Shown in pieces: positions 9,352 to 19,423 of a DNA stretch of 64,000 nt. Numbering within the stretch: position 1 is the first letter of the stretch; every line of letters starts with the position of its first letter. Under the pieces are notes generated by a model that made no database searches, was not told the origin of the DNA, and worked only from the letters and a program-made list of their open reading frames with translations. Source of the stretch: Eubacteriaceae bacterium (GTDB lineage Bacteria; Bacillota; Clostridia; Lachnospirales; Lachnospiraceae); NCBI GenBank assembly GCA_910575665.1, contig CAJTFB010000001.1, forward strand, positions 98,402-162,401. The letters run 5' to 3'. The position numbers and the translations under genes were made by a program.

Positions 9352-10587
9352 TTAACATTCTTTGTGCAGTTCCTCTTTCATGTTTGTTACCTCCATCAAT
9401 TCTTCTAATAGCTGAGTACACTCTGCTTCTGGTACCATCTTTGTTTTCAAGACAGACTGAATCATATGATAAGCCTCTTTCACCTGTGAAAGACTTGGAA
9501 TCTGATTTGATTTTTCTAGTTTTAGCTGTAAATCAGAAATTGTACGGTATGGTTTCACAACGCCATTCTCATACTCCATATTGTTCCAGTTTCTATTTGG
9601 AGTTGAGACTGCTAAACCAATACAACCTATCATAAATTCCATATAATCCGGTTTTTCCTCTAATCCAGCTTCCTTCACCTTCAGAATATCATCCTTATTT
9701 CCTACCTGATATACTTTACAGTTCTTATCTATTTGTTTAATCAGTCTTCCCAACACTTTCTTTGGTCCAAATTCAAGATAATTATGAATTCCTTGATTCT
9801 TCATATATTCTACACTGGAACACCATTTTACAGGATGGAAAATCTGTTTTGTAAGATTTTCCACAATTCCATCGGCACTCCTGTATGGTAATCCTGTTAC
9901 ATTAGAAATAACAGGAATGCTTAAATGATGAAAGGAGATATCTTTCAGTGTTTCATGAAAAGCTAATGCAGCCGAAAGCATTGCTTTCGTATGAAAAGCT
10001 GAACTCACTTTTAATTTGACAAATTTAGCATTTTTCTTTCGAAAAGCCTCTTCTGCTCTGTTGATAGCCGATATATTTCCAGCAACGCTCAATTGTTCAT
10101 AAGAATTATAATTTGCGATTGCTGCAAATTCATCTTCATTTGAAACTTGTCTGCATATCTCTTCTACTTGTTCTACTGGAAGGTTCATTACTGCTATCAT
10201 CGCACCATCATCCATGGCTGCTTCCATTAATTCTCCCCTTTTGTGAACAAGTTTCAAAGCATCTTGAAAGCTTACTGCATCCGCACATACTAGCGCAACA
10301 TATTCTCCTAAGCTGTGTCCAGCTAAAAAAGATGGATTCAGGCTCACTTCTTCTTTGAGCGCCCGATAGGCGGCAATGCTTACTGTCAATATTGCTGGCT
10401 GAGCATTACTTGTCATGGTTAATTTATCTAAATCACCTTCGAAACAAAGTTTTGTCATTTTATATCCTAATACATCTTCACATTCTTCAAATGTTTCCCT
10501 AGCAACAACATAATTATCATATAATTGTTTTCCCATTCCAACATACTGGGAACCCTGACCTGAAAAAACAAATCCTAACTTTTTCAT
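9352..10587 (-). CDS. Discrete (trans-acting) malonyl-CoA acyltransferase with C-terminal extension
   Basis: A 411-aa FabD-type acyltransferase: GQGSQYVGMG near the N-terminus, nucleophile motif GHSLGEY, and SSAFHTKAM, where the AFH triplet fits malonyl rather than methylmalonyl selectivity. None of the three KS-bearing proteins has an AT domain, so this protein most likely loads their carrier domains in trans. FabD-type enzymes are usually about 300-320 aa. The last ~110 residues here (from about QVGNKDD) are extra, helical, and unknown to me; they could be a docking part. AAGGAG precedes the ATG at 10587, and the upstream NRPS gene ends just 2 bp before it. Confidence 0.92.
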   Translation of the reverse strand: MKKLGFVFSGQGSQYVGMGKQLYDNYVVARETFEECEDVLGYKMTKLCFEGDLDKLTMTSNAQPAILTVSIAAYRALKEEVSLNPSFLAGHSLGEYVALVCADAVSFQDALKLVHKRGELMEAAMDDGAMIAVMNLPVEQVEEICRQVSNEDEFAAIANYNSYEQLSVAGNISAINRAEEAFRKKNAKFVKLKVSSAFHTKAMLSAALAFHETLKDISFHHLSIPVISNVTGLPYRSADGIVENLTKQIFHPVKWCSSVEYMKNQGIHNYLEFGPKKVLGRLIKQIDKNCKVYQVGNKDDILKVKEAGLEEKPDYMEFMIGCIGLAVSTPNRNWNNMEYENGVVKPYRTISDLQLKLEKSNQIPSLSQVKEAYHMIQSVLKTKMVPEAECTQLLEELMEVTNMKEELHKEC

Positions 10588-10589
10588 TT

Positions 10590-13500
10590 CTATTTCATCT
10601 CCTTATGATTTGATGCTTCTTGTACCAATTTCGCCATATACGCAATTGTTGGATTATAGTAACATTTCTCCAACTCAAGTGTTATATCAAATTTCTTTTC
10701 CACTTCTACAACTACCTGTATGATTGTCCAAGAATCTCCTCCTACATCGAAAAAGTCATCGGTTGTACTTATTTTGGATAATCCAAGAATCTCACACCAG
10801 ATATCATGTATCTCTTGCTCTATTTTATAGGCAGGAGCGACATAATCGTATTCTATGCAATCATAAGTCTGTACTGTTGGAAGTTTCTTTCGCTCGATTT
10901 TCCCATTTATATTTAATGGCATGTTCTCTAATTGGGTAAACCTGGATGGAATCATATAGTATGGTAATTTTTTTCTTAGAAACTGGCGTAACTCCTTTAC
11001 ATCAAGTATATGATTTGCAACATAGAAAGCAGAAAGCTTTGTCTGTTCCCCTATTTCAAATGGAACTACCGCCACTTCTTTTATCGCCTCGTGCGTTCTT
11101 AGCTGATATTCTACCTCGCCTGTCTCCACACGGAATCCTCGAATTTGTAGCTGAGAATCACGTCTTCCTGAATATTCAAAGCTTCCATTCGGATTCTGAT
11201 AACCCAAATCGCCAGTTCGATAAAGCTTCTCACCAGAAATAGGATGCTTTGTAAATACTTTCTGTGTTAGTTCATCCTTTCCTAAATATCCATCCATTAG
11301 TCCGATTCCACCAATACAGATTTCACCTTTGATCCTAAATCCTGCAAGCTGGCCTGACTGATCTAGAATATACGCTTTTGTATTTGCAATAGGGACTCCT
11401 AAACTAATACTTGTCTCCGATTCTTTCGGACACTCTGCAACAAAATGATTCGTCGCATATATTGCTGTCTCCGTCATACCATAGATATCTGCAATCTTGG
11501 CATTAGGAAAGAGCTTATACCAGTTTCGTACTAAATGCGCTGGCAATGCCTCTCCGCCATTAAAGACAAGCTTTAAATCTGGGAGATATTTCTCTTCCTC
11601 AGAGTGCTCCACTTCATGAATAAACATGTTCATAAGAGCAGGCACAAATTGGGTAATGGTCACCTTGTCGTCTAGTAACCTCTTATATAACTTTGCAGGT
11701 TGTTTCACATCTGTTGTTGGGATTATTGTCATCTTTGAACCAACGACCAGTGGCCAGAAGAATTCCCAAACCGAGTCCGTAAAACTTGCTGGTGTCTTTT
11801 GTGCAACCATGTCCTTGTCAGTAAGTGGATAGGTATCTTGTAACCACAAAAGTGTATTTAAAATTGCTCTATGGGAAATCATAACACCTTTTGGCTTTCC
11901 TGTTGACCCAGATGTATATATTACATAAGCCAAATCTTCTGGTCTCACTTTTGTATCCTTATTTGGGTTAACACTTTTATTTTGACAATTCGATATCGCA
12001 CTCTTTGAAACATCCTCTTCAAATTCCGTCTTTTCCAGAATAATAACTTTAGCGCTCTTACAAGCTCTCCTTTTATCTGAATACTTTTTTTCTACCAGGA
12101 AAAGTTCTGGTTTACTATCTGAAAGCATATAGGAAATTCTTTCTTCCGGGTAATCAGGTTCAATCGGTACATACGCACATCCTGATTGAAGGATTCCCAT
12201 TAAACATGCAATTAGCCTCCAGCTCCGTTCCATCATAATGGCTACTAATCCATTCTGCCTCTTTTTATAGGAAAGTATAAGCTTTTTAACATAATCCGCT
12301 CTTTCACTTAGCATTCCATACGTAACTGTGACACCATTATCAATTACTGCTGCAGCCTCTTTATTTACTATAACCTGCCTACGGAATAAATCGGGTATTA
12401 AAAGACTCATGTCATATTTTTCTCTTGTATCATTTATTCTTTGAATCACATCCCATTCTTCCTTTGACAAATATTCAATATCCTTAATTGCTGCTTCCGG
12501 ATACAAAGAGACAAAATGAATAATATTCTGAAAATTTTCACAGAATCGTTTTATTGTTTCCTCCTTGAATAAATCCGAAGCATAATGAATGGTAACCGCA
12601 ATCTCATTTTCCCAGTTTTCCAATGTAAAAGTAAGATCATACTCGTTTTTCTCCGTAAAAAACGGATATTTTATTTTCTGAATATTCTGGTTTTCAAAAC
12701 TATAATTTTTCGTATGTTCACCAGCATAATTAATCAAAACATCAAAAAGCTCTCCCCTGTTACTTTTTCTTTCCACATCACACAAACTTATCATCTGTTC
12801 AAATTGGTAATCCTGATTTGCATATGTATTAAGACAATCCTGTTTGACTTTTAAGAGTAATTCCCCAAATGACTGTTCTGCATCCACCGTATTCCTCAAT
12901 ACCACAGTATTAATAAATAAACCGATCGTATTCTGTACCTGCTTATTGGTTCTACCCGATATTGGGGTTCCAATTAAAATATCATTCTGATTTGAAAGTT
13001 TATTTAGTAAAACAGTCAATGTCGCACTTATAGTCATAAACATAGTTGTTTTATAGTCTTTATTTATTTGCCCCAAACGCTCTACATCATCTGTCGGAAC
13101 TGTAAAGAACTGTAAACGATGAAACATATCACTCCTGGATTCTTTTCTTTCAAAATCAATTGGCAGTTCCAGTTTTGGGATTTTTCCACTAAGTTTTTCT
13201 TTCCAGTATTCTTCCTGCTTTTTCACTTTAGGAGAATTTAAAAAACGATTCTGCCAATGTGCATAGTCTACATATTGAATCTCCTGTTTTTCAAGTGGAA
13301 TAGACACACCTGTAACAAGACATTGATAGATTGTAAATAGCTCATGCAAAAATATTTCTGTGGACCATCCATCTGTTATGATATGATGAATATTAAAAAA
13401 GAGGATATAGTCTTTTGTGTCGATACAGTATGCACTAACACGCATTAATGGGCCTGTTTTTAAATCAAATGGCTTGATTAAATCTTCTTCTACTGCCTGT

Positions 13501-13799
13501 TCAATAAATTGTTCTTTCTCTTCCTTGCTATCCCCTTCTGCATCTATGCATGTAATGGTATACTCCAATTTTTCCAAAACAAACTGCTTTGGTTCTTTTT
13601 CTTCTATATCAAAAACAGTTCTCAGACTAAAATGTCTTTCTGCCATTTTATTCAATGCTTCTGTTAGAACCTGGAGTTTTATCTCTTCCTTACACCGAAT
13701 AGCTACGGGCTGATTGAATATTCCATTATTGGAACTTAATTGCTCCTGAAACCAGAATCTTTTCTGGGAGTGGGATAAGCTATAGGCCTGTCTCATCAT
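10590..13799 (-). CDS. NRPS module C-A-T with unusual A-domain code
   Basis: 1069 aa: condensation (~1-430, HHIITDGWS), adenylation (~455-960, YTSGSTGKPKG, YRTGDLG, NGKIERKKLP) and thiolation (~985-1060, DVGGDSWTII). By eye the specificity code is TDWQFGIIYK. The A4 segment reads FTDSVWEFF, so Thr sits where Asp235 binds the alpha-amino group in GrsA and Asp moves to 236. An Asp at 236 is reported for some beta-amino-acid A domains, so a beta-amino acid or other non-standard acid is a fair guess. The A-T protein encoded at 19424-21439 has almost the same code. It lies next to the trans-AT and Asn starter genes, so it may be the first extension module. Two ATGs at 13799/13796 share one RBS (AAGGTGA). 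Confidence 0.9.
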   Translation of the reverse strand: MMRQAYSLSHSQKRFWFQEQLSSNNGIFNQPVAIRCKEEIKLQVLTEALNKMAERHFSLRTVFDIEEKEPKQFVLEKLEYTITCIDAEGDSKEEKEQFIEQAVEEDLIKPFDLKTGPLMRVSAYCIDTKDYILFFNIHHIITDGWSTEIFLHELFTIYQCLVTGVSIPLEKQEIQYVDYAHWQNRFLNSPKVKKQEEYWKEKLSGKIPKLELPIDFERKESRSDMFHRLQFFTVPTDDVERLGQINKDYKTTMFMTISATLTVLLNKLSNQNDILIGTPISGRTNKQVQNTIGLFINTVVLRNTVDAEQSFGELLLKVKQDCLNTYANQDYQFEQMISLCDVERKSNRGELFDVLINYAGEHTKNYSFENQNIQKIKYPFFTEKNEYDLTFTLENWENEIAVTIHYASDLFKEETIKRFCENFQNIIHFVSLYPEAAIKDIEYLSKEEWDVIQRINDTREKYDMSLLIPDLFRRQVIVNKEAAAVIDNGVTVTYGMLSERADYVKKLILSYKKRQNGLVAIMMERSWRLIACLMGILQSGCAYVPIEPDYPEERISYMLSDSKPELFLVEKKYSDKRRACKSAKVIILEKTEFEEDVSKSAISNCQNKSVNPNKDTKVRPEDLAYVIYTSGSTGKPKGVMISHRAILNTLLWLQDTYPLTDKDMVAQKTPASFTDSVWEFFWPLVVGSKMTIIPTTDVKQPAKLYKRLLDDKVTITQFVPALMNMFIHEVEHSEEEKYLPDLKLVFNGGEALPAHLVRNWYKLFPNAKIADIYGMTETAIYATNHFVAECPKESETSISLGVPIANTKAYILDQSGQLAGFRIKGEICIGGIGLMDGYLGKDELTQKVFTKHPISGEKLYRTGDLGYQNPNGSFEYSGRRDSQLQIRGFRVETGEVEYQLRTHEAIKEVAVVPFEIGEQTKLSAFYVANHILDVKELRQFLRKKLPYYMIPSRFTQLENMPLNINGKIERKKLPTVQTYDCIEYDYVAPAYKIEQEIHDIWCEILGLSKISTTDDFFDVGGDSWTIIQVVVEVEKKFDITLELEKCYYNPTIAYMAKLVQEASNHKEMK

Positions 13800-13815
13800 T
13801 TCACCTTCCCTTTAA

Positions 13816-15453
13816 CTAATTGCATTTTTCATACAAAGTACCTTCACACCACACATATTTTGTCTGTCCCCATTCAGTAGCTGAATATACATCTGGGAAA
13901 AAACCTGTACCTAAATAGTTTGCACTTGTATTACAAAGTACAGGGATACCACTCATTTTCCCATATTCTCTTAGAAGTTCATAGACTGTTTTATTATCTT
14001 CTGATGATATCGTCTGTAACCTTGCCGTACCATCAAGATGACAAATCGCGTCTATTTTTCCTTTCCACTCTTCTTTCAGCGTATGGTCAAAAAGCATATA
14101 TGGATCTCTTATTCCAGGTGAAAATATTTCCTGTGCATATTCTTCCATACACATAGGAGATACAGGCCTGTAATTTTCACGCTTTTTAATCTTGTTTAAG
14201 CGTTCTTTCATATCGTTATTTACTGCTGGTGCAATGATGCTTCGGTTCCCCAACGCCCGAGGGCCTAGTTCTGCCTTCCCATGTAAAAAGACAACTGGCT
14301 CGTCTGTCTCATACAATAGTTTTGCAAGTTCCTTTATTGTGCAATCTCGACTTGTAAAACCTTCTGCAGGTTTATTTTTTATAATTGGAAATCCACTATA
14401 AACAGACCATTCCAAAGCAGGATTTTCTGACTGACAGTACATTTCGCAACAAGCGGCACCAATTGCTGAGCCTGTATCATTTGTAAACGGGGATACAAAT
14501 ATTTCTTGGAACAGCCCACTTGCACGAATAGCGCTATTCCATTTAATGTTTAACGAACAGCCTCCTGCAAAGCAGAAATTATTGGATTTCTGCCCATGTC
14601 TCTTAAAATAGTTCCTCAAAGATGAAATAATTTTCTGTTCCAGGTAGATATGGAAGGTCAGCAGTATATCTTCATGAGGAATCTTATTCGCCTCTGCATA
14701 TTCTCTCATCTTTTCAGAGAACAACCAGTTAAAGGACATAGTAGGGGAAAAATGCTGTTTGTATATGATATCAAATTGTTTTAGCACATCTTCTCTAAAT
14801 GTGCCTTTTGCTATATATGCCATCACTTTTCCTGCTACAGATAAATCATCTACGCTTGGACTTTTACCATCTACACAATAAGGTCTAAAATGCAGGGCAA
14901 AAAGTGAGTATATATTTCCTATCAGCATAAATAATGGTCCACAATTCTCTAATATTCTATTGGCTGGATCAAAATAGTAAAGACGTGGATGCATACCACC
15001 ATCATAAACTAATATATAAGCTGATTCTTTGCTTTTTGCAAATGGACTTGCACAGTAAGAACTTAATACATGAGTAGTAGAGTGCATATAACTTTTATAA
15101 GGAAAATATCTTTCCTTTAATATAAGCTGATCTCCTAAATAGCATTTTAGTGAATCTGCCGATAGTCTTTTTTCGCGGTAGGGTGCAGCTTTGATGGAAA
15201 CGGACTTCCCACCTGAACAAGTTTTTATGATACTCTCATCGAGTCCATCCCATCCATCTACAATAAAATGGTCAACATCATCCAGGCTATATCCATTCTG
15301 TTCTAAAACTTCCTGAACGAAATCCAAATCATCAATGCAGCTAAAACGTTTATGATTCTTGCACTTCTCATATTCGTAACTAAATATCAGTTTATGATCA
15401 TCAATTAATGCTACACATCCATCATGAGTTAACTTAATTCCGCAAATTATCAT
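13816..15453 (-). CDS. O-carbamoyltransferase (CmcH/NodU/TobZ family)
   Basis: 545 aa, a normal length for the family. The N-terminal domain starts with IIGIKLTHDGCVALID-type residues (here ICGIKLTHDGCVALID), and DGGMH and the glycine-rich FAGGCSLNIKWN follow. The C-terminal part has GKAELGPRALGNRSI and a conserved CNTSANYLGTG near the end. These enzymes make carbamoyl-AMP from carbamoyl phosphate and ATP and pass the carbamoyl group to a hydroxyl, as in cephamycin, tobramycin and novobiocin. The likely acceptor here is a hydroxyl made by one of the two ketoreductase modules or a side-chain hydroxyl (inference). A perfect AGGAGG lies before the ATG at 15453, 15 nt after the PKS stop. Confidence 0.92.
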   Translation of the reverse strand: MIICGIKLTHDGCVALIDDHKLIFSYEYEKCKNHKRFSCIDDLDFVQEVLEQNGYSLDDVDHFIVDGWDGLDESIIKTCSGGKSVSIKAAPYREKRLSADSLKCYLGDQLILKERYFPYKSYMHSTTHVLSSYCASPFAKSKESAYILVYDGGMHPRLYYFDPANRILENCGPLFMLIGNIYSLFALHFRPYCVDGKSPSVDDLSVAGKVMAYIAKGTFREDVLKQFDIIYKQHFSPTMSFNWLFSEKMREYAEANKIPHEDILLTFHIYLEQKIISSLRNYFKRHGQKSNNFCFAGGCSLNIKWNSAIRASGLFQEIFVSPFTNDTGSAIGAACCEMYCQSENPALEWSVYSGFPIIKNKPAEGFTSRDCTIKELAKLLYETDEPVVFLHGKAELGPRALGNRSIIAPAVNNDMKERLNKIKKRENYRPVSPMCMEEYAQEIFSPGIRDPYMLFDHTLKEEWKGKIDAICHLDGTARLQTISSEDNKTVYELLREYGKMSGIPVLCNTSANYLGTGFFPDVYSATEWGQTKYVWCEGTLYEKCN

Positions 15454-15467
15454 AATCTTCCTCCTAA

Positions 15468-18400
15468 TTAGTAATCTGAAAAGTGTCTTGGAAGTATTGT
15501 AATTTTATCTGTATCGTCCATGCCCTCTTCATCAATTCTCTCGCTTAATGCTGCGACTGTAGGTTCCTGATAAAATACTTCAATTGGCAAATCATTATGA
15601 AATTCATTACGTACACGCCCTAATACACTCATTAACAGTAAAGAATCCCCAATTTCAAAAAATTCTTGATAAATATCAACTTCACTAATACCGAGTACTT
15701 CACCCCAAATCTGCCCTATTTTTTGTTCAGTTTCACTATAAACACCAACTTCCCTGCCAATTAGCACCACCTTAGCCTGAACTTCATCTACAGGATATTC
15801 AAAAGATTCTATCGTGCTCCTTAATTTTTCTTCAAATGAAACAATCGCTGAACCTATAGAAACATTTCGTTTCATTTCTTCTTTGATGGTATTATTATTT
15901 TCTATCTTTTCTTTTAACTCATCATATTCCTCCAAAATATCTTTCCATTGGTTAATCAGATCTTTCTTTATTGTAATACTCTGCTCCTCGTCAAAAATCT
16001 CCTCAGCTGCATTCACTTGGAAGAAATCTAATGCACTTTTCAATGAATTCTTATGAAATCTTGCAATCACAGGATTTATTACCTGGTACTTGCAAACCAT
16101 ATCCATGATTTTTGCAAATTCCTCTGAAGACAAAGGATAGACTATTGCCGCATTTTGAGCTGTCCCTGTCTCCATCTTTTCGGTAGCTGCTTCAAAATCT
16201 GTCCAAATTAAGGATAAAACTGCAGTCTCTCTTGAGTCTTTTCCGAATGCAAATTGATTTAAGAACGCATTCCCTGCTGCATAACTTCCTAATCCAGGTC
16301 CTCCGATAATGGATGCTACGCTTGAGAACAAAATGAAGAAATCCAGTCTTTGCTCTCGAAATAATTCATCGAGCACCATCGTTCCATATACTTTGGAAGC
16401 CACGTCTTCCTGCATTTTTTTATTATCCAATTCTACTACTGGCGTTTCATTAAGGTTCATGGTCATATTTATAACACCATTGACTTTTCCATACTTTTCT
16501 TCTACTAACTGTATAATTTCACGCATACGCATCTTGTCTGAAATGTCTGCTGAATAATAATCAATGCTGGATTCTAGCCGTTCTAATTTCATGATTCGGC
16601 GAATTGCTTTCTTTTCCGTTTCTATAGTCGTACTCTGTAATGTTTTTTCCCATGTATCTCTTTCTGGCAAATTTGTCCTTCCAAGAATTACAAGATGTAC
16701 CGGATTCTTATCCGTCAAATATTTACACATTTCGTATCCTAGTCTACCAAGACCGCCACACACAATATATACGCCATCTTTCTTGATTTTCAACTCTCTC
16801 TTTGGAAGTGAACTACAGTCCATTTTAGAAAGATTTTGCGTATAAAGTCCATCTTTAGTAATTAAGAGATTACTTTGTCTGTTGTTTTGGATGTTAACAA
16901 GTTGCGTAATTATGATATCCGCCAGTCTGGTAAACTCTTGATATGTATGATCTACAGTAATGCTACAGTAAGAAATATCACTGCATTCCTGTGCCATGAC
17001 TTTCAACATTGCTGGAATCATAGAATAGTCCATACTATGTGTAAGTTCAGGTTCTTTTCCCTCCAAAACAGTTAGAAGAGTAAATGGATTCTTTTTCTGG
17101 TGATTATACAGGCAATTTATAATAGTAAGCATCCCCATATAATCATTCTCTATATATTCTTTTACATCTTCTACCACTTCTGTAGCAACATCATGATTGG
17201 AGAAATTCCAGAAATCAATGATTCCCTGCAGTTTCAGAGCTAATCCATAAATCATCTCACAAAACTTTTTACATTCCTCTTGTTTCAGTGGGTTAAGGGT
17301 ACAAACGTCGGCAACCATACTAAAATCATTCGTAGTCTGGACCACTTCGATTACCTTTTGATTCTTTTCTCGAAGGCATTCTACTATAGCTTGTTCTAAC
17401 GGGTTGTCTTTCTTCAAAACAATCCATAATTTTTTCTCTTGCCAATTGAAAACTTCTTTTGTTTTCTTCGTTTCCTTCTTCCAGCACATTTCATAAAAAT
17501 AATCTTTTATATCTTCTGGCTTGTCTGCAAACTCGCTATAATCATGTTCAGTAACATACTCAACCCAATATCTTTTCTTTTCAAATGGATAAACAGGCAA
17601 AGAAACATGGTAGTTTCCATTTTCAAATAATTCTTCCCATTTTACATTGGCACCGTCTAAATAGGCATCCAAACGGTCTTCTATTTGAGGAAATGCTCTT
17701 TTATCACAAATATCATCTTTTAAAGTACAATTTTCCTGATACCAAATGCCTTCTTTTTTCAGCCCAATACGTTTTTTTCTTGGTGTAAGAAGTATTTTTA
17801 ATAATTTTTTGCTCAGATCCTGTTTTGATTTTGCTTGTATAGCTAAACGGTATTGGTAATGTCCTCGCCTGCAGCAGCTTGTGTAACAAATATTTGCAAA
17901 ACTCTCTTTCGCATCCTGAAAGTATAGTAGGTAATTTTTCATTAAGTTTTCAAACGGTTCTTTACTTTTGGCAGAAATGGTGAATACCTTCAAATCATTG
18001 TATGATTCACAATCTACCTGTTCCTGATTATATTCTTCTAAAATAACATGGCAATTAGTTCCTGCCAGACCGAATGCGCTCACTCCAGCTCTTCGCCTTT
18101 GTCCCTCTGAAACGACCCATTCCTTTGTTTTTTTATTAATATAGACTGGCATATCTATAAAATCAATAAAACTATTTGGTCTATGGAAATTCAACAACCC
18201 AGGTATTTTCTTATGATACAAAGCTAACACTGTTTTCATAAGCCCTACCAAACCTGCCGCCGTATCTAGATGACCTACATTTGTTTTTAAAGCACCTAGT
18301 GCACAAAATTGCTTCTTGTCTGTATATGCTTCAAATGCCTTTGAAATACCTTCTATTTCAATCGGATCTCCCAATTTTGTTGCAGTACCGTGTGTTTCAA

Positions 18401-19418
18401 TATAGGTTATCGTTTCAGGATCTACACCCGCATTTCTCCATGCTTCCTTAATCAATTCCGCTTGTGCGGCTCCATTTGGTGCAGTAATTCCATTCGTCTT
18501 TCCATCCGAATTCATGGAACTTCCTTTAATAACAGCATAAATGTGGTCATGGTCTTTCTTTGCCTGTTCCAGGCATTTCAATACAACGACTCCACAACCT
18601 TCTCCCCAGACTGTTCCATTTGCCCCGTCATCAAAAGTTTGTATTTTATAATCTGGTGAGGCAATTCCAATATCCTGTAAGCCTTCATCAACCGGAAATA
18701 ACGTTAGATTGATTCCTCCTGCAATTGCCATATCACAGTCACCTGTAATTAATCCTCTGATGGCATGATGTACAGCAGCTAATGATGCGGAGCAGGCTGT
18801 ATCAATCATATTACTTGCACTAGAAAGGTTTAATAAATAGGATATTCTGCTAGCAATAATAGAGATTGTATTACCAGGTAATGCATAAGGCTGCATATTC
18901 TGAATCAGCTTTAGGTAATCAGCATCGGTGTCACCAACATATACGCCGGTCCTGGAATGTTCAAGCATACGCTCTGAATATCCTGCATCCTCAAGTGCAT
19001 TCCACGTAACCTCCAAAAAAATTCTCTGAAGTGGATCCATCAGTTTTGCTTCTTCTTGGGAAATTCCAAAAAACTTTGCATCAAACTGGTCAATGTGATC
19101 AAAATAAGCACCTTTCCGATATATAATATCAAGTGCATCAGCACCGTTAAAATAGTCTCGAATCGGAATTTCTACATCATGTTTTCTTTCCTTAGGAAAT
19201 TCCCGAATCAAATCCACGCCCTCTGATAAACTATTCCAAAATTCTTCTATTGTTTCAGCTTGTGGAAAACGACATGCCATTCCAATCACAGCAATATCTT
19301 CCGTCTTTACTGTTTGGTTCTCATTTTCAAAGAGTTCCTTCAGCATGATCAATGCCTTTTCTTTTGGCAGCTTCTTCTCCGCTACTTGAGACAGAATATA
19401 ATTTTTGATTTGTTTCAT
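15468..19418 (-). CDS. Trans-AT PKS module KS-KR-ACP
   Basis: 1316 aa: an N-terminal helical stretch (1-35, possible docking), ketosynthase (~40-470) with DTACSAS, ETHGTATK and KTNVGH as the Cys-His-His triad, a linker ending LPVYPFEKKRYW, the structural half of a ketoreductase, a catalytic ketoreductase (~890-1080; CGGLGRLG nucleotide loop, FSSVAS, SYAAGN) and a C-terminal ACP (~1215-1295). There is no AT domain, so malonate must come from the discrete AT. The ACP core reads EIGDSLLLM; one Gly of the usual GGDS is missing, though the Ser remains. The module would add two carbons and leave a hydroxyl, a possible carbamoylation site. AAGGGGT precedes the ATG. Confidence 0.92.
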   Translation of the reverse strand: MKQIKNYILSQVAEKKLPKEKALIMLKELFENENQTVKTEDIAVIGMACRFPQAETIEEFWNSLSEGVDLIREFPKERKHDVEIPIRDYFNGADALDIIYRKGAYFDHIDQFDAKFFGISQEEAKLMDPLQRIFLEVTWNALEDAGYSERMLEHSRTGVYVGDTDADYLKLIQNMQPYALPGNTISIIASRISYLLNLSSASNMIDTACSASLAAVHHAIRGLITGDCDMAIAGGINLTLFPVDEGLQDIGIASPDYKIQTFDDGANGTVWGEGCGVVVLKCLEQAKKDHDHIYAVIKGSSMNSDGKTNGITAPNGAAQAELIKEAWRNAGVDPETITYIETHGTATKLGDPIEIEGISKAFEAYTDKKQFCALGALKTNVGHLDTAAGLVGLMKTVLALYHKKIPGLLNFHRPNSFIDFIDMPVYINKKTKEWVVSEGQRRRAGVSAFGLAGTNCHVILEEYNQEQVDCESYNDLKVFTISAKSKEPFENLMKNYLLYFQDAKESFANICYTSCCRRGHYQYRLAIQAKSKQDLSKKLLKILLTPRKKRIGLKKEGIWYQENCTLKDDICDKRAFPQIEDRLDAYLDGANVKWEELFENGNYHVSLPVYPFEKKRYWVEYVTEHDYSEFADKPEDIKDYFYEMCWKKETKKTKEVFNWQEKKLWIVLKKDNPLEQAIVECLREKNQKVIEVVQTTNDFSMVADVCTLNPLKQEECKKFCEMIYGLALKLQGIIDFWNFSNHDVATEVVEDVKEYIENDYMGMLTIINCLYNHQKKNPFTLLTVLEGKEPELTHSMDYSMIPAMLKVMAQECSDISYCSITVDHTYQEFTRLADIIITQLVNIQNNRQSNLLITKDGLYTQNLSKMDCSSLPKRELKIKKDGVYIVCGGLGRLGYEMCKYLTDKNPVHLVILGRTNLPERDTWEKTLQSTTIETEKKAIRRIMKLERLESSIDYYSADISDKMRMREIIQLVEEKYGKVNGVINMTMNLNETPVVELDNKKMQEDVASKVYGTMVLDELFREQRLDFFILFSSVASIIGGPGLGSYAAGNAFLNQFAFGKDSRETAVLSLIWTDFEAATEKMETGTAQNAAIVYPLSSEEFAKIMDMVCKYQVINPVIARFHKNSLKSALDFFQVNAAEEIFDEEQSITIKKDLINQWKDILEEYDELKEKIENNNTIKEEMKRNVSIGSAIVSFEEKLRSTIESFEYPVDEVQAKVVLIGREVGVYSETEQKIGQIWGEVLGISEVDIYQEFFEIGDSLLLMSVLGRVRNEFHNDLPIEVFYQEPTVAALSERIDEEGMDDTDKITILPRHFSDY

Positions 19419-19423
19419 TCAAT

